A stretch of DNA of 64,000 bases from Basidiobolus meristosporus CBS 931.73 (GCA_002104905.1 MCFE01000354.1:1-64000), one strand, 5' to 3'. Shown: positions 49,330-59,935, counted from the stretch's first letter. Notes: generated from the sequence alone by a model not told the origin. Made by a program: numbers and translations.

Positions 49330-50604
49330 ATGAAAATCCACGTCAAAGAAATCGAGTGCTCTTTCCCCTCCTTGATTCACGAGAAGTTCGGCAAGGTAGA
49401 GGATGCCACGAATGATTGGCTTCTTGAGTTCAATCTGATCCAGAGCAGATCTGCTTTGGAGCGTGTCAACAGATCCAAACTGGGTCGACTTCCCTGCCGC
49501 ATCCACCCACGCACCCCCTTCAAGTTTGTGCTCTGGGCCACCAAACTCTACACGTGGCTCTTCATGTTCGACGACCAATTCGACGATGGCCCACTTGGCA
49601 GAAAGATGACCAAGATGTATCCCATCTTCGTTGCTCTGCTAAAAATCCTCGGCACCGACGCTGCCGACGAGGCCATCACCGAGTTCACCAAGAAGATGAG
49701 GGCCCACTTCGAAAAGGAGAACAGCGCCAACGGCGAGAAGGCCATGCTGAAGCGGGTGCGAAGACGCTCCTCGGCATGGAACATTGCCGCCAAGTTCGTT
49801 GATCTCGTCAGCTGCAAGAACAACATCCCCATCGATTACTCGTTATGGGAGGACCCACTAGCCATGTACGCCGACCATATCCAGCGAGTCTTGACCTCCC
49901 CGATATGTCTCTCGTTGGCTGAGCTGTGGCGCGACTACTGCCGCTTCACCGATCCCGATTTACAAGAACGCACATCGTTCTACTTCGCGCGCTACCTGCG
50001 GTCCTATTTCAAGGAATGCGAGATGCGCAAGGCCAAAGGTTTCCCGGATGTTGAGACCTACATCCGCAATCGGCAAGACGCCGGAGGGATGCTACTGAGT
50101 TTGGAGGTGATTGAGTTCACCGAGCAAGCCCCGATTCCCAAGGAAATCTATCAGTCCGCTGATTTCCAGAAGCTGCGGGTGCAAATCATCAACATCGTCT
50201 GTTGGACCAACGACCTCTTCTCTTTCGAGAAGGAGTACGCCCACGGCGACATCAACAATCTGGTCATCGTGCTGCAAAACGCCTTGCAGTGCCCGTTCCA
50301 GGAGGCCGCCGACAAAGCCAACGACATGTTGGCTGAGGAGATCCGAGCTTTCGTCGACACACAGGAAACCCTCCAGAGCTGGGTCAGAGAGAAGTACGAC
50401 AAAGAGGTCAGCGACTCGCTCGGAAGACACATCTTCATCTACCAAAACTGGATCAAGGGGCACATTGACTGGTGCTTTGAATCGTTACGCTACCACCAAG
50501 TCCCAGATGTCGACCAGTACTTGGAGAACATCTTCACCTGCAATGCCAAAAGTGACATGCGCCGCAAAAAGAACGCCATTATCAACCAAACCATCCAGAC
50601 CTAA
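49330..50604 (+). CDS. Class I terpene (sesquiterpene-type) synthase
   Basis: An intronless gene of 424 residues. It cyclises a prenyl diphosphate (probably farnesyl diphosphate) after metal-aided loss of pyrophosphate. Metal site 1 is DDQFD in FMFDDQFDDG at residues ~79-84. Metal site 2, the NSE triad, is NDLFSFEKE (N, S and E in the right spacing). The downstream RY pair is present as SLRYHQVPD. Length is typical of bacterial and basidiomycete class I cyclases (330-420). Codons end mostly in G or C, unlike the AT-ending neighbours, and the gene lacks introns in an intron-rich region. Both suggest horizontal transfer, possibly from bacteria; high expression could also explain the codon use. 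An upstream ATG at 49231 is in frame, but 49330 follows the TATA box and fits the family start. The product cannot be named from sequence. Confidence 0.9.
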   Translation: MKIHVKEIECSFPSLIHEKFGKVEDATNDWLLEFNLIQSRSALERVNRSKLGRLPCRIHPRTPFKFVLWATKLYTWLFMFDDQFDDGPLGRKMTKMYPIFVALLKILGTDAADEAITEFTKKMRAHFEKENSANGEKAMLKRVRRRSSAWNIAAKFVDLVSCKNNIPIDYSLWEDPLAMYADHIQRVLTSPICLSLAELWRDYCRFTDPDLQERTSFYFARYLRSYFKECEMRKAKGFPDVETYIRNRQDAGGMLLSLEVIEFTEQAPIPKEIYQSADFQKLRVQIINIVCWTNDLFSFEKEYAHGDINNLVIVLQNALQCPFQEAADKANDMLAEEIRAFVDTQETLQSWVREKYDKEVSDSLGRHIFIYQNWIKGHIDWCFESLRYHQVPDVDQYLENIFTCNAKSDMRRKKNAIINQTIQT

Positions 50605-51435
50605 TGCCATTCGCGCCTTAACAATGCTAATCCCCTACTACAGAACCTCCATCTCTCCCTATTACTGCCGCTTCCACATACTACTTGGCTGGATGGACAT
50701 TATATATTAAGAATATCGGTTAAATTCGTCGAGAGATTTGTAATTTTTTGGATTTTGCTCCTTCTCTACCCTACACTACCTACCCCACAGCCACCATAAA
50801 CCCGCCTGCACATCGTATGGCGTATAATCTCCACCTTTATTTTGATGGCCCCATCTTTAGATCTAAACTCAATTCAATAAAAGCCCATCTCGGTTTAGCG
50901 AATCATCGTTGGATGTGAATTCATGATGCATGGGGCTTTTAGCTTAATTGAAACCGATCATTGATATTAGATTTCATGAGATGCATGTGCGTGCCCGGGG
51001 TGGGATGGAGTTTGGTTGGCACTCCTTACTTTGCTAGCCTGATTGCTACCATAATGCACATAAACTTCCGGGAGTCAAATGATGGATCTGATGGAGATAT
51101 GGTTGTATTGAACAATTGTCTGGCTTGATGCAGCCCCTATGTACTTTCTAATAAATTACGTGGAAATGGGTGGAGACAGTTGGCCTGCTAAATGAGTATC
51201 TAATTGTGGCGATGCTCTAGATAGTCAAAGAAAGGAGCCGTTGGCTAGCTGATATGCTGTGATCCGGTTGGCTGGAGGGCATGGACATGAATGCTCTTGG
51301 TCGTGTGCCATGTGCCGTATGCCGTGTATCATGCTACTGTTCAACCCTTTCAACTGACAATCAGGATATCTGGATCCTGGATCCTTGCTGATATCCGTTA
51401 CATCTTTCTAAAACTGCGATTGATCCTGATTCAAG
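50605..51435. other. Spacer between convergent genes
   Basis: About 830 bp between the terpene synthase (+) and the unrecognised minus-strand gene. AT-rich, with an AATAAA at 50875-50880 that may be a polyadenylation signal. No gene is seen. Confidence 0.5.
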
Positions 51436-52795
51436 TTAGCTCAAAAAGGGAACGCCACTATCGGATGCTAAGCCAATATTTACGTCAAGTAAACCTACCG
51501 TCTCTGAGGGCTGTTGTAGGTGAATCGAAACTGGCGCTACCATCTGGTGATTACTCTGGAGATGCGCCATGTGTGCTTCGTTTCCAATGGAGCTCTTCTC
51601 CTGTGTGTCTGGCACGCCCGCATTCTTGATGTCTAGTGGGCTGGCGGTGCACATCCGCTTCGCAGGAGGAGTCATGATTCCCTGGAACACAACGCCGTTA
51701 GTCAATGGCCACCGTAGATGCGCCAGGCCAACCTACATCCGACATGGTGTCTGAGAATTGCGGCGACGGTTGGTGCTCCTGCTCCGGATGTTGCGCTTGT
51801 TGGGAATGGACCAAATGGCGCTGTGTCGGATGTGACTCAGACAGTCTCTATCCATAAAAGTGTAAGCGGCAATCCCATGAAGATCAAACCAATGAGCGCC
51901 TGCTACCTTTTTAAATCTGGCCTTGGTGTTCTTCACCTTGACGCTCACGATCTTCACCAGCTCGTCCTTCAGGTCGTTTTTCTGGACATGTGGGAAATTC
52001 ACCTCCACGAAGTGATCCCATGCTGGTGAGTCGTAGATCTCGAACTTCTTCATCGTCGTGATGGCTACAAATAGGGGTGGGTGATGGATGATTAGTATAT
52101 CCGGATTTCCTCCCGACATCGGTGACTTACTTACCTCCGACATTGTTGTTAACATTGGTGTATGAGACAGCATTTTTCTCGATGTAATTCATGGCTTTGG
52201 ACGCAAACTGACGAAGGAGGACCTTGACTTTGGCGCTCTCCTCTGACGGCAATTGAGAAACTAGCGCAAATACGAGTTCGGTTAGGTGCTGTCTAGCTGG
52301 GAGGTAGTTGACAGGTTGTACGTACCAGGGGTTAAGCTTGTGTGGGTGGTAAGCATTGGTCCACTGACCGGGGTCCGAAGTAGCCGCGTCTGCGCAGGAG
52401 TTAGGTGAGTGGGGGGAGTAGGGGTTTGTGGGAGTGTAGTTCGGATACTAGTGGGCGTCCCGGTGGGGTTACTCGGGATTGGGGCTCGGGAGGCTTGCCC
52501 TCCAAGAAGCTCATTAAATTTCGACTCCAGGCCGGAGACACGGGCTTGGATGGCTTGGGCGGAACATATACCAAAAGCCTCGTTTATTTTTTCTTCCAGT
52601 GCGTCCAAACGCTCGATGAATGGACCTAACTTCGACAGCCACCTGAGACAGAATGGTCGTTTGGATATCATCCAGTTGCTGCCGAACCTGAGCGCCGACA
52701 TCGTCCACCTCCCTTACGTCAAAGTAATGGTGGTTCGGGTTGGCCGCCATTGAGTCGTGGACAACATTTCCAGCAGACTGTTCAGGGTAATTCAT
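51436..52795 (-). CDS. Unrecognised multi-exon protein with coiled coil and conserved-looking C-terminal module
   Basis: I do not recognise this gene, but its exon structure is convincing. It starts at 52795 (MNYPEQSAGNVVHDSMA). A helical segment VREVDDVGAQVRQQLDDIQ leads, after an apparent one-base frame break near 52625-52633, into heptad-like PFIERLDALEEKINEAF and a Thr/Pro-rich linker. Next come LPSEESAKVKVLLRQFASKA and an exon ending NNNVGG at a GTAAGT donor (~52133). Then KKFEIYDSPAWDHFVEVNFP and LKDELVKIVSVKVKNTKARF; a Gln/His-rich exon ending TMSD; and a last exon (GIMTPPAKRMCTASPLDIKN) to the stop at 51436. One intron shows a GACTAAC branch site and TTCCAG. Composition suggests a nuclear regulatory or adaptor protein; no enzyme motif is visible. 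Confidence 0.55.
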
Positions 52796-53347
52796 GGTGA
52801 GTCTGGTTGGAATTTTCTCGAATATATCTTCCTGACAGCAACCGGCTGCTTCAAGAAGCAAATTTGACCAGTCAGAAATTCCGAAACCAATCTGATTTTC
52901 CTGAATGCCATCTCTTTTTTCGTCGTTTTTTTTCGGAACACATGCAAATGGTACTGGGAATCGTGGAATCGAATGATCACATGGGCGATTGGGACCAGCC
53001 CATCGACTGTGTCGTTCCACGTTTCCATTTGACTTGAACTTGTTCCCTGCTAATGTTCCGAAATTCCATGCTTTCTGTGTTGAGTCCCGGTTATTTCCTT
53101 ATTAGTTGGACCATCAGTTCGCAAATACAACATGTGCTTCAGTTTATTGAGATGGTATGTTGGTATAGTTGAGACATATGCATATATCATGATGTATGTA
53201 TTAAATAAGGTATCCAAGGATGTGGCTGAGAGCTGCCACCATAAATACGCTTAGTGCTCTCTGCTCGCAAACATTCAGTGGAAGTCGTCACTATGAAGAT
53301 TTCAAATTATTAATAGGCAGAACATTAGGTGAGGACACGAAAGATAC
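52796..53347. other. Spacer; left edge of the tandem duplication
   Basis: About 550 bp. From about 53170 it matches the sequence at about 55275 (ATATGCATATAT-x-ATGATGTATGTAT), marking the left edge of the duplicated unit. It also holds the possible last small exon of glycosyltransferase A (acceptor CATAG near 53290, stop at 53275). Confidence 0.55.
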
Positions 53348-54616
53348 TTACATGATACACTCGTAATTCTTCTCTTGAGTAATGTTGCCACGGATCCAAT
53401 AATCGGACTCCAGTGGGAATATCCCACTGTATTCCATAAAGACCTGGGCGAATTTCCAGCGGAGTAGTTCGTTCCAGAGGAAGTACGATGTGTAGTCGTA
53501 GGTGACCAAGACTCGGGGGTTCATGAATATCTTCTTGTACCCGTAGTCTTGTAGGTCGCTGGGCAGCAGGAAGCATTCCGAGGAGTAGCATTCTCCTTCT
53601 TTGCTGGAGCGGAACTTCAAGCTCTGGTGTGCATAGAACGGCTTGGTGTCGAGGGCGACCACGCCGTTCCAACAGGAGTACACGGGGAAGTCTTGGCGAT
53701 CGCGGAGGAGTTGCTGGGTTGGGAGATCCTGGATGAAGGGATAATACATGCTAACTAGGCGACCATTACGGTCACGAGCTACCCAACGATCATACAGTCC
53801 AGAGTAGTCGAAATCAATGGAGCACGCCATATCGTAGTTCCCTCTGTAGTTCGCAGAACATTAGTGAGTGCCATATCTGGGCGGATGAGGCTGGTCTACT
53901 TACTGATTGGTATCCAGGAGATGGAGGATCTGCTCAGACGTGAACACGATATCGTTGAAAAACAGAATCCGGTCGTATCGTTCGCTCTGGTTGGTTGCCG
54001 AGTATGTTTCATAGAAAGGCTCCAAGGCCTGGTTTCGTATCTCAGCCATGAAGGGAATCCGGTTAATGATACGATTGCTCGTGTCTGCATCGTCAGACAT
54101 ACGGATTCTGTGCCGAATCCCTTGTTGGTCGAGCAGTTTGTCGAACTTTCTCAAGAACTGCTTAGTTCCGTCTTTGCTATTACTCTCCACGATCGATATA
54201 TACACTGAAGCAGGCCCAAGAGTGCTTACAAGCCGGAGGAGCTCTCTAGACCACTGTGGTAGGATGGCCTCGTTATTGTAGAGGTTGGCGGCGATGAAGT
54301 ATTTTTCGCTCGAATCAATATCAGGGGCAGATAGGGCGGGAGCGGTCAGGTCTTGTACACAGAAAATAAATAGCACGAGACCAAAGCATACAATAGCCAG
54401 CTGAAAGTATGGTTTGCTCAAGAGAGAAGGATCTCCAGACCGTTGGGAATATAAATATACAAGAATTAGGAAGACGGTCTGGATTAAGATGTACTTGACA
54501 AGGTGATAAAATATGAGGTATGACGAGAAGGAGCACCATCCGAGGACGATGAAATTAAAAAGGAACAGCGATACAACTGCAGCCACAGCCACAGACCTCT
54601 TTGGTGTTAACTTCAT
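53348..54616 (-). CDS. CAP59-type (CMT1 family) mannosyltransferase, copy A
   Basis: A type II membrane glycosyltransferase of the CAP59_mtransfer family, probably Golgi, making mannose links in extracellular glycans. Exon 1 (54616-53900) has a basic N-terminus and two or three hydrophobic segments, then the family core: FIAANLYNNEAILPQWSREL; SIVESNSKDGTKQFLRKFD; IPFMAEIRNQALEPF; ILFFNDIVFTSEQILHLLDT. Exon 2 (53830-53348) has CSIDFDYSGLYDRWVARD, SCWNGVVALDTKPF and SECFLLPSDL, all family features. The reading as given ends ECIM-stop, but GTAAGT overlaps that stop, and an in-phase acceptor near 53290 would swap it for a short tail ending at 53275. Near 400 residues is normal. It is nearly identical to copy B. 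Confidence 0.88.
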
Positions 54617-54676
54617 GGTTGATTCTTGTAGCTGCTCAGGATGCTTCTTGGCTGCACTTGAAAAAATACCACTATC

Positions 54677-54684
54677 CCTTTATA
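54677..54684 (-). promoter_or_regulatory. TATA box of glycosyltransferase A
   Basis: TATAAAGG on the minus strand, about 65 bp upstream of the ATG at 54616, and conserved in copy B at the same distance. Confidence 0.5.
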
Positions 54685-54959
54685 GTACTGCCCCTGTAAC
54701 TACTAACTATTAGAGAAGTTATCTCAACTATGGGGTTAAACAAACCTATTTAACTAGAATTGTCCAAAATAATCAATTGAAGCCCATCGGTTGACCAATT
54801 AGTGCCGCGATTACTCAATCCAAGTAGAAATGATTGTTTTTGTTGACTAATTAGAATTGGTGAGACTTATTAAGGGTAACTCCAAGTACCATGACTATTT
54901 GTCCTTTATATGTCCAGCATATACCTAGACGATACTAGAGCAAGAACAGAGAAAAATCT

Positions 54960-55260
54960 AGAGTGCCTCTGCGAATACAAAAGTTCTATGCTAACAAGTC
55001 GGTTTTATCTTTAGTTATTGTGTCGCACGAGATGTATTTACTTCTGTGTTTTGGCATATGCATTAGATCTTTGTCGAGAGAGGTTGTTTGCCTTGACCGA
55101 CCTAGCAGGTACAATCTTCAGCCATTTTATTGCCTCCAGGTCGAGGAGTTCAGCAAACGATGGAAAGGCAGCAAGAAGGAGTGCGAATTCAAGGCTAGCG
55201 TTATTGCTCGCACACCAAGCAACAAAACAAGAGGAAGAGTTGTCGGTGGTTGACGACCTC
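54960..55260 (+). pseudogene. 5'-truncated PWWP-gene fragment
   Basis: It matches 57209-57515 of the intact PWWP gene: part of its first intron and the start of its second exon (EVVCLDRPSRYNLQPF and EFSKRWKGSKKECEF). The first exon with the PWWP core is missing, and the frame ends shortly after (SNKTRGRVVGG then stop) because of a small indel near 55197. It is best seen as a relic of the tandem duplication and is not likely to make a functional protein. Confidence 0.8.
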
Positions 55261-55413
55261 CTGGGGACAACCAAGGCATATGCATATATTATGATGTATG
55301 TATGAATAGGGTAATTATGGTCGTGACTACCATATACATGCTCAGCGCATTCTGCTCATAAACACTGAATGCTTTATACTATGCGGAATACCAGATGAGG
55401 ACACGAAGGGTGC

Positions 55414-56682
55414 TTACATGATACATTCGTAATTCCTCTCTTGAGTAATGTTGCCACGGATCCAATTATCAGACTCCAGTGGGAATATCCCACTGTATTC
55501 CATAAAGACCTGGGCGAATTTCCAGCGGAGTAGTTCGTTCCAGAGGAAGTACGATGTGTAGTCGTAGGTGACCAAGACTCGGGGGTTCATGAATATCTTC
55601 TTGTACCCGTAGTCTTGTAGGTCGCTGGGCAGCAGGAAGCATTCCGAGGAGTAGCATTCTCCTTCTTTGCTGGAGCGGAACTTCAAGCTCTGGTGTGCAT
55701 AGAACGGCTTGGTGTCGAGGGCGACCACGCCGTTCCAACAGGAGTACACGGGGAAGTCTTGGCGATCGCGGAGGAGTTGCTGGGTTGGGAGATCCTGGAT
55801 GAAGGGATAATACATGCTAACTAGGCGACCATTACGGTCGCGAGCTACCCAACGATCATACAGTCCAGAGTGGTCGAAATCAATGGAGCACGCCATATCG
55901 TAGTTCCCTCTGTAGTTCGCAGAACATTAGTGAGTGCCATATCTGGGCGGATGAGGCTGGTCTACTTACTGGTTGGTATCCAGGAGATGGAGGATCTGCT
56001 CAGACGTGAACACGATATCGTTGAAAAAGAGAATCCGGTCGTATCGTTCGCTCTGGTTGGTTGCCGAGTATGTTTCATAGAAAGGCTCCAAGGCCTGGTT
56101 TCGTATCTCAGCCATGAAGGGAATCCGGTTAATGATACGATTGCTCGTGTCTGCATCGTCAGACATACGGATTCTGTGCCGAATCCCTTGTTGGTCAAGC
56201 AGTTTGTCGAACTTTCTCAAGAACTGCTTAGTTCCGTCTTTGCTATTACTCTCCACGATCGATATATACACTGAAGCAGGCCCAAGAGTGCTTACAAGCC
56301 GGAGGAGCTCTCTAGACCACTGTGGTAGGATGGCCTCGTTATTGTAGAGGTTGGCGGCGATGAAGTATTTTTCGCTCGAATCAATATCAGGGGCAGATAG
56401 GGCGGGAGCGGTCAGGTCTTGTACACAGAAAATAAACAGCACGAGACCAAAGCATACAATAGCCAGCTGAAAGTATGGTTTGCTCAAGAGAGAAGGATCT
56501 CCAGACCGTTGGGAATATAAATATACAAGAATTAGGAAGACGGTCTGGATTAAGATGTACTTGACAAGGTGATAGAATATGAGGTATGAAGAGAAGGAGC
56601 ACCATCCGAGGACGATGAAATTAAAAAGGAACAGCGATACAACTGCAGCCACAGCCACAGACCTCTTTGGTGTTAACTTCAT
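55414..56682 (-). CDS. CAP59-type (CMT1 family) mannosyltransferase, copy B
   Basis: Duplicate of the gene at 53348-54616 with the same two-exon structure (56682-55966, 55896-55414). Exon 1 encodes exactly the same 238 residues as copy A. Exon 2 differs at only a few positions (DHSG for DYSG, ESDNW for ESDYW, QERN for QEKN). All family motifs are intact, so both copies should be active. The same GTAAG donor overlaps the stop, but the downstream exon would differ from copy A, so the extreme C-termini may not match. Identity of exon 1 suggests recent duplication or ongoing conversion. Confidence 0.88.
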
Positions 56683-56739
56683 GGTTGATTCTTGTAGCTG
56701 CTCAGGATGCTTCTTGACCGCGCTTAAAATACCACTATC

Positions 56740-56747
56740 CCTTTATA
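56740..56747 (-). promoter_or_regulatory. TATA box of glycosyltransferase B
   Basis: TATAAAGG on the minus strand, about 60 bp upstream of the ATG at 56682, the counterpart of the site at 54677-54684. Confidence 0.5.
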
Positions 56748-56977
56748 GTACTACCCATGTAACCTAATTCTAATAAGTAAAGACTTATCAACTGTGGGGT
56801 TAAACAAACCTATTTAGCTAAAATGGTCCAAAATGATCAATCGAAGTCTGTCAGTTGACCAATTAGTGTCGCGATTACTCAATCTAGGTAAAGCAGTTTG
56901 TTTTTGTTGACTAATTAGAATTGGTGTGGCTTATTAAGGGTAACTCCAAGTACCACGACTATCTATTTGTCCTTCAT

Positions 56978-59144
56978 ATGTCAAGCATACACATAGGCGA
57001 TACTACAGCAAGAGCAGATTCAAAGATTACGCCCTCTAGAGGTGCCTCAAAATACCTTCCTTTGTCTCTCTCAACACTCCCCGAGATAGTGTGGGTTAAA
57101 CACCGAGGGAAGTGGTGGCCTGGACGGGTAGCTTCTTTTTTGTGAGTTATAGTAAGAGATATAGAGTTGTTTTAACTGCTTGAACAATTAGGTACTAGGG
57201 GATAAAGCTAGATTGCCTCTGCGAATACAAAAGTTCTATGCTAACAAGTCGGTTTTATCTTTAGTTATTGTGTCGCACGAGACGTATTGACTCCTGTGTT
57301 TTGGCATATGCATTAGATCTTTGTCGAGAGAGGTTGTTTGCCTTGACCGACCTAGCAGGTACAATCTTCAGCCATTTTATTGCCTCCAGGTCGAGGAGTT
57401 CGGCAAACAATGGAAAGGCAGCAAGAAGGAGTGCGAATTCAAGGCTGCGTTATTGCTCGCACACCAAGCAACAAAACAAGAGGAAGAGTTACCGGCGGTT
57501 GACGACCTCCTTGGGACAAAGAAATCACATACTATTCAGCAACGCCAATACCTTGTTAAGCCAGGCTATGGCCCTTCACTACAAAATGCTGAAGATTTGC
57601 CATCTGTTGAAGATGTTATCAAGCTAATGATGCATAGTGTTAAAAGTAAAAGTCAACCTAGCAGTGCCAGTAGCTTTGTAAGATCTAGGCGCATTGATAC
57701 AGATACTGCGGATACGCCTTTACAGAGGAATAATGGAGCAGCAAGCTCAATTGACTCACAACACAAGGATCCTGAAGACAGGAGGACCCATTCTTCAGGG
57801 TGTGGGCATGGCGATCCATCGAACATAAGTTCTCGAAATACTTTGTGGAGCAGTAGAAGAGCAGCACCACCTCCGCTACGGCATAGTGACTGCACCTCTA
57901 TTACCGAAGACCATGAGACCCTCGTGCCTGATGAGTTATCCTTGGCACCTTCTCGAAATACACTTCTCAATCAGAAGCAAAGAATGTCAGTCTCGTCGAC
58001 GAGTGATTCAGAAACACCCCATGTTCGTAGAGCAGTTATCAAGCCTAGAGTTATTAGAGATAGAGAACAACTCGATGAGATAGCACTAGCAGCAAATGTC
58101 TCAGTAAATGCATACAATAAACAAGAGCGTAAATGGCCCCTCAAGCATACTTCGCACAACGCCCTAATTGACTTGCATTGTGTAGAAGGGAGAAGATGTA
58201 GAGCTATTTCATCCAAGAGCCTTTCGTCAGCCAGGTAATTCCTGTATCTCGGACAACATCAACACCACATTAATGTTCAGTTAGTCCTGAGTTGGATATG
58301 GATCTGGATGCAAGGTAGATCCAGTTCGTTGTTATGGACATTGCATCAGCCTAGCTAACCACCCCAGCCTTACGATCCCCGGAGAACTCTGCCTAGTGCC
58401 CATGAAGTCCGCCTATTTTCCCGGGAAAATCATTTCGTACAGAAGGCCAAACGAATACACGATTCAGGCCTACGATGGACGACAGCATAGATTTGCTCGA
58501 AATGAGTTTTTTACCATTTACGAAGCGGAGTTTCAAACATGTCCAGTAATGCAGCAGGCTAGTCTAGTATATTTAGCATGTAATTTGTTCTAATGTTGAA
58601 GTATTTTTAGCTTGGCGATTTTCCACTGGAGAGGGAGGATCCTGACTACGAAAACTCTCATTTACGGCGACAGATCAATTCCTACGAAACCGATTTGACC
58701 AGGATTCTATGCGGCGCAGACGAGAATTGCTGGCGGTATCAGAAATTCTTTCGAAGCCTTCGAGAACGTCGAATATTGGCCCACTACATCAGCCGGGGCC
58801 CTTTCGGGGTCAACGAGTTTCATTTTATCTCGCGAGTGCTGAGGCAAATGTTCATCGAGCGATACAACTCTCAAGAGCGTGTCAGGTGTTCGCACAATTC
58901 GACCGACCTTTTAAACCCAAAGGTGCTACAGCTATTCTGTGATGATGTTTTACTTCCCGAGGTGATAATACGGCTCATCATGGCTCGCGAAAAGATCGGC
59001 TATGGTGAGGCGGAACAAGAAATGTTACATGGCTACATGGACTCCAGATGGGTGGACCAGGTGATGGCCGCACGCAATTCATTCATTGACGGTCGTATTT
59101 CATTAGCTGAAAAGCACAGCACCCGTATGAATGCAGAAATGTAA
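56978..59144 (+). CDS. PWWP-domain chromatin-associated protein
   Basis: A four-exon gene. Exon 1 (56978-57142) starts MSSIHIGDTTARADSKI and ends inside the PWWP domain (PEIVWVKHRGKWWPGRVASF; the WWPGRV core is the PWWP signature). An intron of about 175 bp ends CATTAG, in phase, and exon 2 completes the domain (NLQPFYCLQVEEFGKQWKGS). A long Ser-rich linker follows (to ~58233). Exon 3 (~58369-58545) adds a second Tudor/PWWP-like barrel (YFPGKIISYRRPNEYTIQAY). Exon 4 (~58612-59144) is a helical C-terminal domain (PEVIIRLIMAREKIGYGEAE). PWWP domains read methylated histone H3 or bind DNA, so a nuclear role is likely. The partner and full-length homologues are not known to me. Its 5' half is duplicated as a fragment at 54960-55260, and it is divergent from glycosyltransferase B. 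Confidence 0.8.
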
Positions 59145-59935
59145 TGGTCAATCGGTCCATCCCCACTATGCTATGTCTAGGTTGTCGACGATCTATCACC
59201 TGACCTCGATCACCTTCTTGTCTATTAAACTGTGGTTATATCGGATAAATAACTGGCGCATATCTGGCGCATATCTGGCGCTTTACCAACTACTTTCTAG
59301 AATCCAGTTTGCCTAGACTTATGCCATATAAGCATAGCTATTTCCAGAAAGATTAATTTATGATGGGATTGAAGCGCATGAATTCCAGCACACACAAAAT
59401 GTTCCCTGCGTTGCATGGCCTAACATGGCATCAACACTAAAAATGGGCGATTGGAAGTAGAGGTGCAAACGCTAGGGAACAACTATACCAGTAGGAGGAG
59501 GGTCAGCAAGGGAACAATTATACTGGTAATAGCAGGAACAGCAGGAACAGCAGAGGAACTATATTTATACTCATTGGTGAAAAACTAGCCACGAAAACCA
59601 AGGTGGTGAAAGTGTGAATCGGCTGATTTGAACATGATCCGTGTTCATCCCATGATGATACCCTAGAATGAAGGGGGTGCTTAGTAGGCCAGTGTTTTTT
59701 TCTCTGTCAGCCAGGGACTGAGACTGATTGATTATGCGGAATTATATCACACTTTCATAATCTCAATATTCATCACCAAATTTATCGTTCGTTTCTTCTC
59801 TTTCGTTGGCCCTAACTCTTTTCAGCAAACTTGTAACTATTGAACCCAGTCTTTCTCAAATACTGTACTTCCGCTGCCCCCAAACTACTATACTATAAAT
59901 TGCTCTTTCTGAAATATCTCCCTTTCTCTTAGCTC
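59145..59935. other. Intergenic, PWWP gene / casein kinase 1
   Basis: About 790 bp with small tandem repeats: CATATCTGGCG twice near 59259-59280, and GCAGGAACA units near 59528-59550. The promoter of the kinase should lie here; the last 100 bp are pyrimidine-rich leader. No gene was recognised. Confidence 0.55.

Larger units (their letters stand above)
53170..55270. repeat. Tandem segmental duplication, copy 1
   Basis: The unit carries glycosyltransferase A (-) and a 5'-truncated piece of the PWWP gene (+). Copy 2 starts at about 55275. Gene parts are offset by 2066 bp and look about 98% identical by eye over the glycosyltransferase. The intergenic part is more diverged, with small indels. 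Confidence 0.88.
55275..57520. repeat. Tandem segmental duplication, copy 2
   Basis: Second unit: glycosyltransferase B (-) and the 5' part of the intact PWWP gene (+). It contains about 200 bp (around 57000-57200, with PWWP exon 1) not found in copy 1, so copy 1 has lost it or copy 2 keeps the original. Confidence 0.85.
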
